A DNA stretch of 64,000 nucleotides from Corynebacterium glyciniphilum AJ 3170. Lineage in GTDB: Bacteria > Actinomycetota > Actinomycetes > Mycobacteriales > Mycobacteriaceae. The notes below the pieces were generated by a model. That model worked only from the letters and a program-made list of their open reading frames with translations, ran no database searches and was not told the origin of the DNA. Positions 10,817 through 18,230 of this stretch are shown in pieces. How positions within the stretch are numbered: the first letter of the stretch is position 1; the number at the start of each line of letters is the position of its first letter. The stretch lies in NCBI RefSeq assembly GCF_000626675.1, contig NZ_CP006842.1:992001-1056000 (forward strand), in the 5' to 3' direction. A program made the translations under genes and the position numbers.

Positions 10817-11815
10817 ATGGCGACGATAACGACAGAGCCGGCCGTTGAAGCGACGGGACTGGTGAAACGCTACAAAGATACGACCGCACTCGACGGGGTG
10901 GATCTCGTGGTGCCCCGGGGCACCGTTCACGGGCTCCTCGGGCCCAACGGTGCGGGAAAAACGACGATCGTCCGTGTGCTCACCACGCTCACCGACGCCG
11001 ACGACGGCACGGCGACCATCGGCGGCTGTGACGTACGTACTCGGCCGCGGGATGTCCGACGGCGTATCGGGCTCACCGGCCAACAGACCGCGGTGGATGA
11101 CCTGATGACGGCGCGCCAGAACCTCACGATGTTCGGGCGCCTGTTCCGTCTTGACAAGAAATCCGCAGGCCGACGTGCCGATGAACTTCTCGACATCTTC
11201 GGTCTCGCTGGCGCCTCCGGACGGTCCCCGAAAGGGTTCTCAGGCGGGATGCGGCGCCGACTGGATCTCGCTGCGTCGATGATTCTCGCACCCCAGGTGC
11301 TGTTCCTCGATGAACCGACCACCGGGCTTGACCCGGCAGGTCGCCGGGAGGTGTGGGAAGCGGTCCGTGCCCTCGCCGGCGAGGGCACCACCGTCGTGCT
11401 GACCACCCACTACCTCGACGAGGCCGACCAGCTCTGTGACCGGATCAGCGTCATCGACCGGGGCCGCAACTTCGTCGAGGACACCCCGGCAGGGCTGAAA
11501 CGACGGATCGGCGATGAACGTCTGGAGATCCTCGTCCGGAACCCGGGTCAGATTTCTGCTGTTGAAGCACTTCTGCGTCGCGCCCTCGGCGAGCACGCAG
11601 GCGTCCCAGTCATCGACCGCACGGACGGCAGGATCAGCATGCCGGTGACCGACGGGGTCGACGCGCTCACCGCCGTCGCTGCAGAGATCAGGAACGACGG
11701 TGCCGATTCCCCGGACATCGCCGATCTCGGGCTGCGCAGGCCGACGCTCGACGAAGCATTTCTGCAGATCACCTCGACCCGGATGCCCGGCCCGAATGAA
11801 AGGCACGAACCATGA
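10817..11815 (+). CDS. ABC exporter ATP-binding protein, DrrA family
   Basis: A 332-residue ATPase of the daunorubicin-resistance DrrA type. Walker A is GPNGAGKT near residues 44-51, the Q-loop is in GLTGQQ, the signature is FSGGMRRR, Walker B is VLFLDEPTTGLDP, and the H-loop is in TTHYLDEADQL. The C-terminal 100 residues (LDEAFLQIT near the end) are the DrrA-specific domain. The second ATG (10817) was chosen as the start of the conserved protein; an ATG at 10796 is also possible. It forms an exporter with the next gene (ATGA overlap) and is probably controlled by the divergent TetR protein. The substrate is unknown. Confidence 0.92.
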   Translation: MATITTEPAVEATGLVKRYKDTTALDGVDLVVPRGTVHGLLGPNGAGKTTIVRVLTTLTDADDGTATIGGCDVRTRPRDVRRRIGLTGQQTAVDDLMTARQNLTMFGRLFRLDKKSAGRRADELLDIFGLAGASGRSPKGFSGGMRRRLDLAASMILAPQVLFLDEPTTGLDPAGRREVWEAVRALAGEGTTVVLTTHYLDEADQLCDRISVIDRGRNFVEDTPAGLKRRIGDERLEILVRNPGQISAVEALLRRALGEHAGVPVIDRTDGRISMPVTDGVDALTAVAAEIRNDGADSPDIADLGLRRPTLDEAFLQITSTRMPGPNERHEP

Positions 11816-12666
11816 CTGCACCGACTGCACCGACTGCACCGAACCTGCCCAGGGACCTGTCCCGCCTGCGGTGGTCGGCCCATGACTGCGGGATCATTGT
11901 GCTCCAGGAGTTCACCCACCTGCTGCGGCAACCCTCCACCGTGGCCTGGCAGGTCGGTTTTCCGGTCGTCATGGTCCTCATGTTCGTCTACGTGTTCGGC
12001 TCAGCGATGGACGTCACCGGCCGGGGTGCCGGCGAAGGCTACGTCGATTTCGCTATGCCCGGGATGTTCGCCATGACCATGGCGCTGGGGTTCATGGACA
12101 CGGCCTACGCAGTGACCCACAACAAGGAGAAGGGTTTCATGGACCGGTTCCGGTCGATGCCGATGTCGGCCTCGGCACCGGTGACGGGGCGTGCGGTATC
12201 CGACCTGCTCCGTGCGGCAATCGACCTGGTGGTGATCGCCATGGTGGCCCTGGTGATCGGCTGGCGCTCAGGAGGAAGTACCGCAGAAACCCTGCTTGCT
12301 TTTGCACTGCTGCTCTGGTTACGTCTCGCCCTGATTTTCGTTGGGGTCTATCTGGGTCTGTGCATCAGGAACACCGAGACCGCTGGCATGCTCTTCGCCG
12401 TGGCGTTCCCTCTGGGGTTCATTTCCTCGGTGTTCACTCCACCGGAAATGATGCCGGGGTGGTTGGGCGCGGTCGCCGCATGGAATCCGGTCTCGTCGAC
12501 TGCGACGGCGATCCGTGAACTCTTCCACACGCCGGGGATCGAAAACCTCACCCCGGCCTACTGGGTCGACGGCCATGCGGTGGCAGGGGCAGTGGTCTGG
12601 CCGGCGGTCATCATCGTGGTCTTCGTTCCACTTGCGGTCCGACAGTTCCGGACCCTGTCCCGATGA
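11812..12666 (+). CDS. ABC-2 type exporter permease, DrrB family
   Basis: A 284-residue membrane protein with about six transmembrane helices (for example FPVVMVLMFVYVFGSAM near residue 45 and a terminal PAVIIVVFVPLAV). The ABC-2 signature region around FAVAFPLGFISSVFTPPEMMPGWL is present. The ATG overlaps the stop of the ATPase gene (ATGA), so the two are translationally coupled. The N-terminus begins with a curious triple APT repeat. It is the membrane half of the DrrAB-like pump. Confidence 0.9.
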   Translation: MTAPTAPTAPNLPRDLSRLRWSAHDCGIIVLQEFTHLLRQPSTVAWQVGFPVVMVLMFVYVFGSAMDVTGRGAGEGYVDFAMPGMFAMTMALGFMDTAYAVTHNKEKGFMDRFRSMPMSASAPVTGRAVSDLLRAAIDLVVIAMVALVIGWRSGGSTAETLLAFALLLWLRLALIFVGVYLGLCIRNTETAGMLFAVAFPLGFISSVFTPPEMMPGWLGAVAAWNPVSSTATAIRELFHTPGIENLTPAYWVDGHAVAGAVVWPAVIIVVFVPLAVRQFRTLSR

Positions 12667-12693
12667 TGACCGGTCCAGGTACGTCACCGGTCA
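12667..12693. terminator. Possible terminator between exporter operon and rsgA
   Basis: TGACCGGT and ACCGGTCA form an 8-bp inverted repeat around an 11-base loop, between two convergent genes and touching the rsgA stop. Confidence 0.4.
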
Positions 12694-13713
12694 CATCTCC
12701 CAGTCATTGTTACTGCGCAGTGCGGTAAGCAGGGACCGCACGGCAGTCACGCGCCGGGCGCTCGCCCCGGTCAGTGTGTCGAGTGCGCATTCGGGGTCGG
12801 CCGGCGGCCCGGCGTGGGTACATCCCCGTGGGCAGTCCTCGATGACAGTCCCCAGGTCCTCGAACACGCCGATCACCGTGTCGGGATCCACGTGAGCCAA
12901 CCCGAAGCTGCGGATACCGGGGGTATCCACGATCCATCCGGCGTCGGCGCCCCCGGGGAGACGCAGCGCCACCGACTGGGTGGAGGTGTGGCGTCCTTTG
13001 CCGACACCGGACACCACACCGGTTTCGCGGCCCGCGCCGGGCACGAGTCTGTTCACCAGGGTGGATTTCCCGACCCCGGAGTGGCCGATCAGTGCGGTCA
13101 GGTGTCCGGTGACCACGTCTGTTACCGGGTCGAGCACGTCGTCGACCCCGCCCAGGATGACCTCGACATCGAGTGCCTCGAACTCCGCGGCGAAGGCTGC
13201 GGGGTCGGCGAGGTCTGACTTGGTCAGACACAGGATGGGCCGCAGGCCACCGACGAAGGCTGCGATGAGTGCACGCTCCACGAAACCTGACCGTGGTGGG
13301 GGGTCAGCCACTGCGGTGACGATCAGCAACTGGTCGGCGTTGGCCACCACGATGCGTTCGTAGGAGTCGGTGTCGTCCGCCGTCCGGCGCAGGACCGTGG
13401 ACCGTTCCTCCAGCCGGACGATGCGGGACAGCGTCCCGTCACGGCCCGACACGTCGCCGACGACGGCGACCCGGTCGCCGACGACGACGGGGGTCCGTCC
13501 CATTTCGCGGGCACGCATGCAGATCGCAGGAGGAGCCTCCGGGGGAGCCCCGTCGATGACCACCCCCCAGCGTCCGCGGTCTTTCGTGACGACCATGCCG
13601 GTTAGGGCTTCCTTGTGGTCCGGACGGTCTTTCGTCCTCGGACGGGTTCCTTTGCCGGGACGCACCCGGATATCGGACTCGTCGTACTGCCGCCTGCCGC
13701 TGGATCGTGCCAT
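12691..13713 (-). CDS. rsgA: Ribosome small subunit-dependent GTPase RsgA
   Basis: A 340-residue circularly permuted GTPase that helps late 30S maturation. The OB-fold is at about residues 35-100, followed by the permuted G domain with G4/G5-type motifs (TKSDL) before the P-loop GHSGVGKSTLVNRL (about 190-203) and the switch region DTPGIRSFGL. The zinc-binding Cys-His-Cys knuckle is in DCPRGCTHAGPPADPECAL. The start MARSSGRRQYDE follows the aroA stop by 8 bases, so the two are cotranscribed, as in mycobacteria where they are adjacent. Confidence 0.95.
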   Translation of the reverse strand: MARSSGRRQYDESDIRVRPGKGTRPRTKDRPDHKEALTGMVVTKDRGRWGVVIDGAPPEAPPAICMRAREMGRTPVVVGDRVAVVGDVSGRDGTLSRIVRLEERSTVLRRTADDTDSYERIVVANADQLLIVTAVADPPPRSGFVERALIAAFVGGLRPILCLTKSDLADPAAFAAEFEALDVEVILGGVDDVLDPVTDVVTGHLTALIGHSGVGKSTLVNRLVPGAGRETGVVSGVGKGRHTSTQSVALRLPGGADAGWIVDTPGIRSFGLAHVDPDTVIGVFEDLGTVIEDCPRGCTHAGPPADPECALDTLTGASARRVTAVRSLLTALRSNNDWEM

Positions 13714-13721
13714 CAGTCCGC

Positions 13722-15005
13722 TCAGCCCTCGACCATCTGCGTCCACCGCAGGTCGAAGTCCGGCATCGTCTTGGAGGTGGTGGCGATATCTTCCACCAGA
13801 ACGTCCGGGGTCACCAGCCCGAGAACGGCTCCCGCGGTGGCCATCCGGTGGTCCGCATAGGTGTGCCAGACACCGCCGGTCAGTGGTTGCGGGTCGATGA
13901 TCAGTCCGTCCTCGGTCTGGGTGACGTCGCAGCCCAGCGAGGACAGTTCGCGCTGCAGGGCCGCAAGCCGGTCGGTCTCGTGGCCACGAAGGTGGGCGAT
14001 ACCGGAGAGATGGCTGCGTCCGTCAGCGACGGCGCACAGGGCGGCGACAGTGGGGGTCAGCTCGCCGACATCGTGCAGGTCCCAGCTGATGCCACGCAAG
14101 TGCCCTTCGGGCCTTCCGCTGACCTCGAGGACGCCGTTATGGGTGTAGTGCTCGACGTTGACCCCCATGTCCTGCAGAATCACCCGGAACTGGTCACCTG
14201 GTTGGGAGGTCGTCATGGGCCAGTCGGGAATCCGGACCGTGCCGCCCGTGACGGCGGCCGCAGCGAGAAACGGTGTGGCATTCGACAGATCCGGTTCGAC
14301 GACCCAGTGGTGTCCCTTGACCGGGCCCGGGTGCACCGTCCACCGGTTGAAACCGGCGTCGACGTGAACGCCGGCGGTCCGCAACATCTCCACAGACATC
14401 TCGACGTGCGGAAGGCTCGGAATAGCGGTCCCGGTGTGGACCACGGTGACCCCCTCGTCGAAACGGGCACCCGCGAGCAGAAGTCCCGAGACGAACTGCG
14501 AGGACGCCGACGCGTCGATGTGCACCTCGCCACCGAGTAGCCCCCCGGTGCCCGTGACCCGGAAGGGGAGGGGACGTTCCGGGTCACCGGAGCCGGTGAC
14601 CCGGGCACCCAGCGCATCGAGGGAATCCAGAGTGCCTCCCATGGGGCGCTTCTGTGCCGCATCGTCGGCGGTGAAGAGGACCTCCCCGTCCGCCAGCGCC
14701 GCCACCGGTGGGAGGAAACGCAGGACTGTGCCGGCGAGGCCACACTCGATCTCGGCACCGTGCAGGTCACCGGGCACCACGGTGAATGTGTCACCGTCGA
14801 CGGTGATCGAGGCCCCCATCGCACGCAGGGCGTCCGCCATCAGGTCGGTGTCGCGGCTGCGCAGGGCACCGTCGATGAGACTGGGGCCGTCCGCGAGGGC
14901 GGCGAGCACCAGGGCACGGTTGGTGATGGACTTCGACCCGGGGACAGGCACGGTCGCGGACACGGGGGAGGAGGCCACGGGAGCAGGCCACAGTTCGGCG
15001 GTCAT
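13722..15005 (-). CDS. aroA: 3-phosphoshikimate 1-carboxyvinyltransferase (EPSP synthase)
   Basis: A 427-residue shikimate-pathway enzyme that joins phosphoenolpyruvate to shikimate 3-phosphate. The signatures [15 protein letters not shown] (about 21-35), [13 protein letters not shown] and [11 protein letters not shown] are all present, as are catalytic Asp/Glu/Lys segments including [15 protein letters not shown]. The ATG at 15005 is preferred because GATAAT lies 7 bases before it; an ATG at 15014 would overlap that box and has no better ribosome site. It is divergent from the SRAP gene and cotranscribed with rsgA. Confidence 0.96.
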   Translation of the reverse strand: MTAELWPAPVASSPVSATVPVPGSKSITNRALVLAALADGPSLIDGALRSRDTDLMADALRAMGASITVDGDTFTVVPGDLHGAEIECGLAGTVLRFLPPVAALADGEVLFTADDAAQKRPMGGTLDSLDALGARVTGSGDPERPLPFRVTGTGGLLGGEVHIDASASSQFVSGLLLAGARFDEGVTVVHTGTAIPSLPHVEMSVEMLRTAGVHVDAGFNRWTVHPGPVKGHHWVVEPDLSNATPFLAAAAVTGGTVRIPDWPMTTSQPGDQFRVILQDMGVNVEHYTHNGVLEVSGRPEGHLRGISWDLHDVGELTPTVAALCAVADGRSHLSGIAHLRGHETDRLAALQRELSSLGCDVTQTEDGLIIDPQPLTGGVWHTYADHRMATAGAVLGLVTPDVLVEDIATTSKTMPDFDLRWTQMVEG

Positions 15006-15012
15006 GGGCGCC

Positions 15013-15018
15013 ATTATC
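15013..15018 (-). promoter_or_regulatory. -10 box (GATAAT) of aroA-rsgA
   Basis: Read on the minus strand, GATAAT is followed by 7 bases and the ATG at 15005. Confidence 0.5.
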
Positions 15019-15051
15019 CCACGCGACGGCCCGGTGGTGGTCGAACGGAGG

Positions 15052-15057
15052 TAGTTT
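15052..15057 (+). promoter_or_regulatory. -10 box (TAGTTT) of the SRAP gene
   Basis: TAGTTT is 7 bases before the ATG at 15065. It forms a back-to-back pair with the aroA box. Confidence 0.45.
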
Positions 15058-15064
15058 CGGTGCC

Positions 15065-15760
15065 ATGTGCGGACGCTATGTGATGTTCAGTACCACCGAG
15101 ACGGTCCTCGCGGCGACGTCCCGCCTCGTCGGTGAGCAGGTCGGGGCGGTCGGTGGTGGGAGACCGCCGACGCCGAGCTGGAATATCGCACCGACCCACA
15201 CTGTCGGCGTCCTGCGGCGTTTTTCCGGCGCGGTGACGCTGGGACCGGCCGCCTGGGGCTATCCGGCACCGTGGCGGGCCGGTACGGTTTTGTTCAATGC
15301 CCGCGGGGAGACCGTCTTCGACAAAGCCAGTTTCCGCGGGTCTGCTCCGTGCCTGTTCGTCATGGACGGGTGGTATGAGTGGAAGGATCGGCAGCCCTAC
15401 TACGTCAGCTCCCGTTCTGACGCGGGGCACGAGCCTATGGTGGTGGCGGGACTGTGCCGTCCGGGGCAGGGGGCGGATCGGGGACGGCTGGAGGCCACGA
15501 TGGTCACCGCGGCATCGGTGGCGCCGGTTGCCTGGCTGCATGACCGGATGCCGCGGGTGCTCGGAGTTGGTGAGGTCGGGAGCGACGAGACGGTGGCATG
15601 GCTCGACGGTTCGGACGGGGTCCGCCGGACCCTGGCTGCGTCACCACCGGGGGCAGGGATTCTGGGGACACTGGTGACTGGTGAAGCAGACCGGCGAGTC
15701 GGGAACGTGTCTGCGAACTGCGCGGACCTGATCGGCGACGCGGGACTGACTCGGGACTGA
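15065..15760 (+). CDS. SRAP family (YedK/HMCES-like) abasic-site protein
   Basis: A 231-residue SOS-response-associated peptidase family protein, which crosslinks to abasic sites in single-stranded DNA through its N-terminal cysteine. The start is MCGRYVMF, giving the essential Cys2 after Met removal. [14 protein letters not shown] supplies the conserved Asn and Glu, [10 protein letters not shown] the Glu-containing motif, and LHDRMPRVL the catalytic His. The gene end overlaps an 11-bp tandem repeat that carries the stop codon. Confidence 0.94.
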   Translation: MCGRYVMFSTTETVLAATSRLVGEQVGAVGGGRPPTPSWNIAPTHTVGVLRRFSGAVTLGPAAWGYPAPWRAGTVLFNARGETVFDKASFRGSAPCLFVMDGWYEWKDRQPYYVSSRSDAGHEPMVVAGLCRPGQGADRGRLEATMVTAASVAPVAWLHDRMPRVLGVGEVGSDETVAWLDGSDGVRRTLAASPPGAGILGTLVTGEADRRVGNVSANCADLIGDAGLTRD

Positions 15761-15784
15761 CGCGGGACTGACGCGGGACTGACG
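15741..15784 (+). repeat. Four 11-bp tandem repeats across the SRAP stop codon
   Basis: The unit CGGGACTGACK occurs four times without gaps. Each unit contains TGA (15747, 15758, 15769, 15780), and because 11 is not a multiple of 3 the stops fall in all frames. The functional stop is 15758-15760. Confidence 0.95.
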
Positions 15785-15815
15785 CGGGGGAGTGACCCAG
15801 GGGACTAGGATGGAT

Positions 15816-15842
15816 GGGAACAAGACCGACGCTGATGGCGTT
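15816..15842 (+). promoter_or_regulatory. SigH-type promoter of sigH (autoregulation)
   Basis: GGGAACA (15816-15822), a 16-base spacer and CGTT (15839-15842) exactly match the SigH promoter consensus GGGAAYA-N16/17-CGTT. It lies 30 bases upstream of the sigH start and would give a 5' leader of about 25 bases. Confidence 0.85.
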
Positions 15843-15872
15843 GAGTCCGACAGGGTGAACGGGAAGGAGCCC

Positions 15873-16487
15873 ATGAACAACCCAGTGAAGCGCACCGGTG
15901 ACAGCGACGAGCAACTGCTCGCACGCTTCGAGGAGGATGCGCTGCCGCTGCTGGACCAGCTCTACGGTGCGGCGTTGCGGATGACCCGTAATCCCGCGGA
16001 CGCCCAGGATCTGGTCCAGGACGCTTATATGAAAGCGTTTCAGGCGTTCGGCTCCTACAAACCCGGTACCAACCTGAAGGCGTGGATGTACCGCATCCTC
16101 ACCAACACCTATATCAACCAGTACCGCAAGGCGCAGCGGCGTCCACGGGAGACATCGGATGAGGAGGTCACCGACTGGCAGTTGGCGGATTCGGCGTCGC
16201 ACGACTCCACCGGCCTGCAGTCAGCGGAGATCGAGGCACTCCGTCGGATCCCCGACAAGCGCATCCAGGATGCGCTGATGGACCTCTCGGACGACTACCG
16301 CATGGTCGTCTACTACGCGGACGTTGAGCAGCTGCCGTACAAGGAGATCGCCGAGATCATGGACACGCCGATCGGCACGGTGATGAGTCGCCTGCACCGG
16401 GGGCGACGGCAGCTGCGCGCCAAACTCAAGGACGTCGCCGTCGAACACGGCATCGGAGCGGCGAAGCGGCCGGCAGGCAAGATCTGA
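15873..16487 (+). CDS. sigH: ECF sigma factor SigH (heat and oxidative stress)
   Basis: A 204-residue ECF sigma factor. Region 2 (about 18-90) includes [36 protein letters not shown] and [16 protein letters not shown]. Region 4 (about 135-190) includes [27 protein letters not shown]. The start MNNPVKR is set by AAGGAGC 4-5 bases upstream; an in-frame ATG farther upstream is less likely. The next gene encodes its zinc anti-sigma factor. SigH in corynebacteria drives thioredoxin, mycothiol and protease genes under disulfide stress. Confidence 0.96.
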   Translation: MNNPVKRTGDSDEQLLARFEEDALPLLDQLYGAALRMTRNPADAQDLVQDAYMKAFQAFGSYKPGTNLKAWMYRILTNTYINQYRKAQRRPRETSDEEVTDWQLADSASHDSTGLQSAEIEALRRIPDKRIQDALMDLSDDYRMVVYYADVEQLPYKEIAEIMDTPIGTVMSRLHRGRRQLRAKLKDVAVEHGIGAAKRPAGKI

Positions 16488-16502
16488 GGAGTGTGACAAG
16501 GA

Positions 16503-16832
16503 ATGTCTGACAACCCTGGGAACATGAGCGACAACCCGTGCAGCGCGTCGGGGAGGAGCGAGTGCGACGAGCTCGTCGAGGTGCTCTACGAGTACATCGA
16601 CGTGAAGACCGGCGACTGTGAAGGCGAGCAGTACCGTCGTGTCCGGGCACGGCTCGAACAGCACGTGGACGAGTGTCCCTCCTGTCTGGAAGCCCTCGGT
16701 ATCGAGCAGCAGGTCCGTGAGCTGCTGCGTTCGCGCTGTGGGGGACAGGCCCCGCAGGAGTTGCGGGGACGGATCGTGACCTCGCTGCAGTCGACGGTGA
16801 CGACTTCGGTGAGGATCCGTTACTCAGAGTAG
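16503..16832 (+). CDS. rshA: Mycothiol system anti-sigma factor RshA (RsrA family)
   Basis: A 109-residue zinc-binding anti-sigma (ZAS) protein. The redox switch motif is HVDECPSC (His-x3-Cys-x2-Cys, about residues 56-63), and Cys20 (RSECDEL) is the fourth ligand. Oxidation forms a disulfide, releases zinc and frees SigH. It lies 15 bases downstream of sigH and is surely cotranscribed. It begins with a short duplication (MSDNPGN-MSDNPC), so the second ATG at 16524 is also possible as the start. Confidence 0.93.
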   Translation: MSDNPGNMSDNPCSASGRSECDELVEVLYEYIDVKTGDCEGEQYRRVRARLEQHVDECPSCLEALGIEQQVRELLRSRCGGQAPQELRGRIVTSLQSTVTTSVRIRYSE

Positions 16833-16873
16833 CGGGGCCGGGCTGTCCCCGGGAGCTTTCCGCAACCAGCACA

Positions 16874-16916
16874 ATGAGGCCCGGCCCAGGACAGTGTGTC
16901 CTGGGCCGGGCCTCAT
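16874..16916. terminator. Bidirectional terminator between rshA and bL37 gene
   Basis: A perfect 20-bp stem, ATGAGGCCCGGCCCAGGACA with its complement, around a 3-base loop (GTG), between convergent genes. Confidence 0.9.
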
Positions 16917-16933
16917 CGGTGCTGTGCGAACGT

Positions 16934-17008
16934 TTAGGCGTTCGGACGGCTACGGTGGTTCGCCTTCTTCTTACGACGATCCTTGCGCTTGCGGCCACGC
17001 TTGCTCAT
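16934..17008 (-). CDS. 50S ribosomal protein bL37 (24 residues)
   Basis: A 24-residue, extremely basic peptide that reads MSKRGRKRKDRR, then KKKANHRSRPNA. It matches the actinobacterial large-subunit protein bL37, first seen in mycobacterial ribosome structures. GGAGCC lies 3 bases before the ATG. It is easily missed because of its size. Its place between rshA and whiB1/whcE is consistent with conserved synteny. Confidence 0.85.
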   Translation of the reverse strand: MSKRGRKRKDRRKKKANHRSRPNA

Positions 17009-17107
17009 GACGGCTCCTCATCGACGGTATGGATTGTGCAGATAACCGCTTCAGGATACCGGGGAGCACATCAGGTGGGAAATCCACCCCGGGCAGCGGA
17101 CCGGTCG

Positions 17108-17371
17108 CTACGCGGTGGCGACGCGGGTGCGGGCGCGACCGCGGTTGTTGCGGCGCTTCAGGGCGCGACGCTCGTCTTCGCTCATGCCACCCCAGACGCC
17201 GGCGTCCTGGCCGGATTCGATGGCCCAGGCGAGGCAGGCGTTGGTGACGGGGCACTTGTTGCAGACCAGCTTCGCCTTGGCGATCTGGGCGAGTGCGGGG
17301 CCGGAGTTGCCCACCGGGAAGAAAAGCTCGGGGTCTTCGGAACGGCAGATGGCTTCGTGGCGCCAGTCCAT
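17108..17371 (-). CDS. whcE: WhiB-family iron-sulfur regulator WhcE (WhiB1 orthologue)
   Basis: An 87-residue WhiB protein. The four cluster cysteines are C9 (EAIC), C37 and C40 (CNKC), and C46 (NACL). The turn GVWGG is followed by the basic DNA-binding tail SEDERRALKRRNNRGRART. The start MDWRHEAICRSEDPELFF matches WhiB1/WhcE and is preceded by AAGGAG. In C. glutamicum WhcE lies beside sigH-rshA and activates oxidative-stress genes; in M. tuberculosis WhiB1 is an essential NO-sensing regulator. A 409-base regulatory region precedes it. Confidence 0.94.
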   Translation of the reverse strand: MDWRHEAICRSEDPELFFPVGNSGPALAQIAKAKLVCNKCPVTNACLAWAIESGQDAGVWGGMSEDERRALKRRNNRGRARTRVATA

Positions 17372-17565
17372 GGTGATCTTCTCCTTCAACAGCGTTGTTG
17401 CAGTGTGGCAGACCGTTCTCCCCGGAATAGGTGGGCGGGCAGTCATGCCCGTCGCCGTGGGGGACGGTTCGAGTTCGTCGGTGGGATTCGGTGACACGCA
17501 CCGGGTCACGGTAAGGTGAGTCACAGTGATCGTGTCGGGCAGAGAAGTAGGGCCGGGTTCGGTTC

Positions 17566-17581
17566 GTAACCTGTCCGTAAC
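17566..17581 (+). promoter_or_regulatory. MtrA-like direct repeat GTAAC-N6-GTAAC
   Basis: Two GTAAC motifs are separated by 6 bases, the pattern described for MtrA response-regulator sites in actinobacteria. It is in the region upstream of whcE. Confidence 0.4.
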
Positions 17582-17654
17582 CTCGTGTCCCTCTCTCCGT
17601 TACATGTGCAATAGTGGCACGCCATGGTGGAGTCCGCTAGGGGGTCGGGCATTT

Positions 17655-17672
17655 TTGTGGTTAAGCTCACAA
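17655..17672. promoter_or_regulatory. GlxR/CRP-like binding site
   Basis: TTGTGGTTAAGCTCACAA has matched TTGTG/CACAA arms and differs from TGTGA-N6-TCACA at one position. CRP is known to act at the whiB1 promoter of M. tuberculosis. Confidence 0.6.
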
Positions 17673-17766
17673 GCGGTCGATTTGGCTATTTAGGTAAGGG
17701 TGGGTTAACGGACAGCTTGGTCCGTAGCGGGCCTGTGCCAGTTGTCGCACGGTAGTTGACGCCCAG

Positions 17767-17772
17767 TACAAT
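17767..17772 (+). promoter_or_regulatory. -10 box (TACAAT) of the membrane protein gene
   Basis: TACAAT is 8 bases before the ATG at 17781, with no ribosome-binding site. Confidence 0.5.
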
Positions 17773-17780
17773 CTGCCCGT

Positions 17781-18230
17781 ATGAGCCCCAGGAGCGCAGA
17801 CGACGGTAAAGCACTTGTACTTCCCCCGAGCGTGCGTTGGGCTGGTTGGATCGGGATGGCAGAGGGGATCGCCGGGCTCGCTTTCGCGGTATATCTCGTG
17901 ATCGGCGCGGTCCGGGGGGACGAAGACACCACCGCCCAGTTCGCCGGTGCGGGGGCGGAGTCGATCGGGTACGGGTGGGGGACTGCTGCGTGGTTCGGAT
18001 TCTTCGGTGGGGTCATCGCTGTGGCCGGGTGGTGCCTGTCGACCGGACGCCGGTGGGGGCGTGGCCCCGTCGCGATGCTGCAGCTTTTCCTCGTGCTGAT
18101 ATCGGTCTACATGTTCTCTTCCGGGCGTCCGGAACTCGGTGCACCGACGGCGGCTCTCGGCGTCGTCGGCCTGGCGCTGATGTTCAACCCCAGTGCGGTG
18201 GAATGGGCGGCCCGACGCTACGGCCGTTGA
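17781..18230 (+). CDS. Conserved small membrane protein, four predicted helices
   Basis: A 149-residue protein with about four hydrophobic segments (around residues 19-41, 65-87, 96-113 and 120-137). It shows the pattern of corynebacterial integral membrane proteins encoded beside whcE. No catalytic or transport motif is seen and the function is unknown. It converges on the next gene and overlaps its stop by 13 bases, so the two transcripts must terminate within each other's coding regions. Confidence 0.75.
   Translation: MSPRSADDGKALVLPPSVRWAGWIGMAEGIAGLAFAVYLVIGAVRGDEDTTAQFAGAGAESIGYGWGTAAWFGFFGGVIAVAGWCLSTGRRWGRGPVAMLQLFLVLISVYMFSSGRPELGAPTAALGVVGLALMFNPSAVEWAARRYGR

Larger units (their letters stand above)
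17372..17780. promoter_or_regulatory. Long divergent regulatory region upstream of whcE
   Basis: No gene is visible in these 409 bases. They contain a GTAAC-N6-GTAAC direct repeat with an extra inverted GTTAC (17599), a GTGC-N7-GCAC motif near 17605, a GlxR/CRP-like palindrome (17655-17672), and the -10 box of the plus-strand gene at 17781. Confidence 0.6.
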
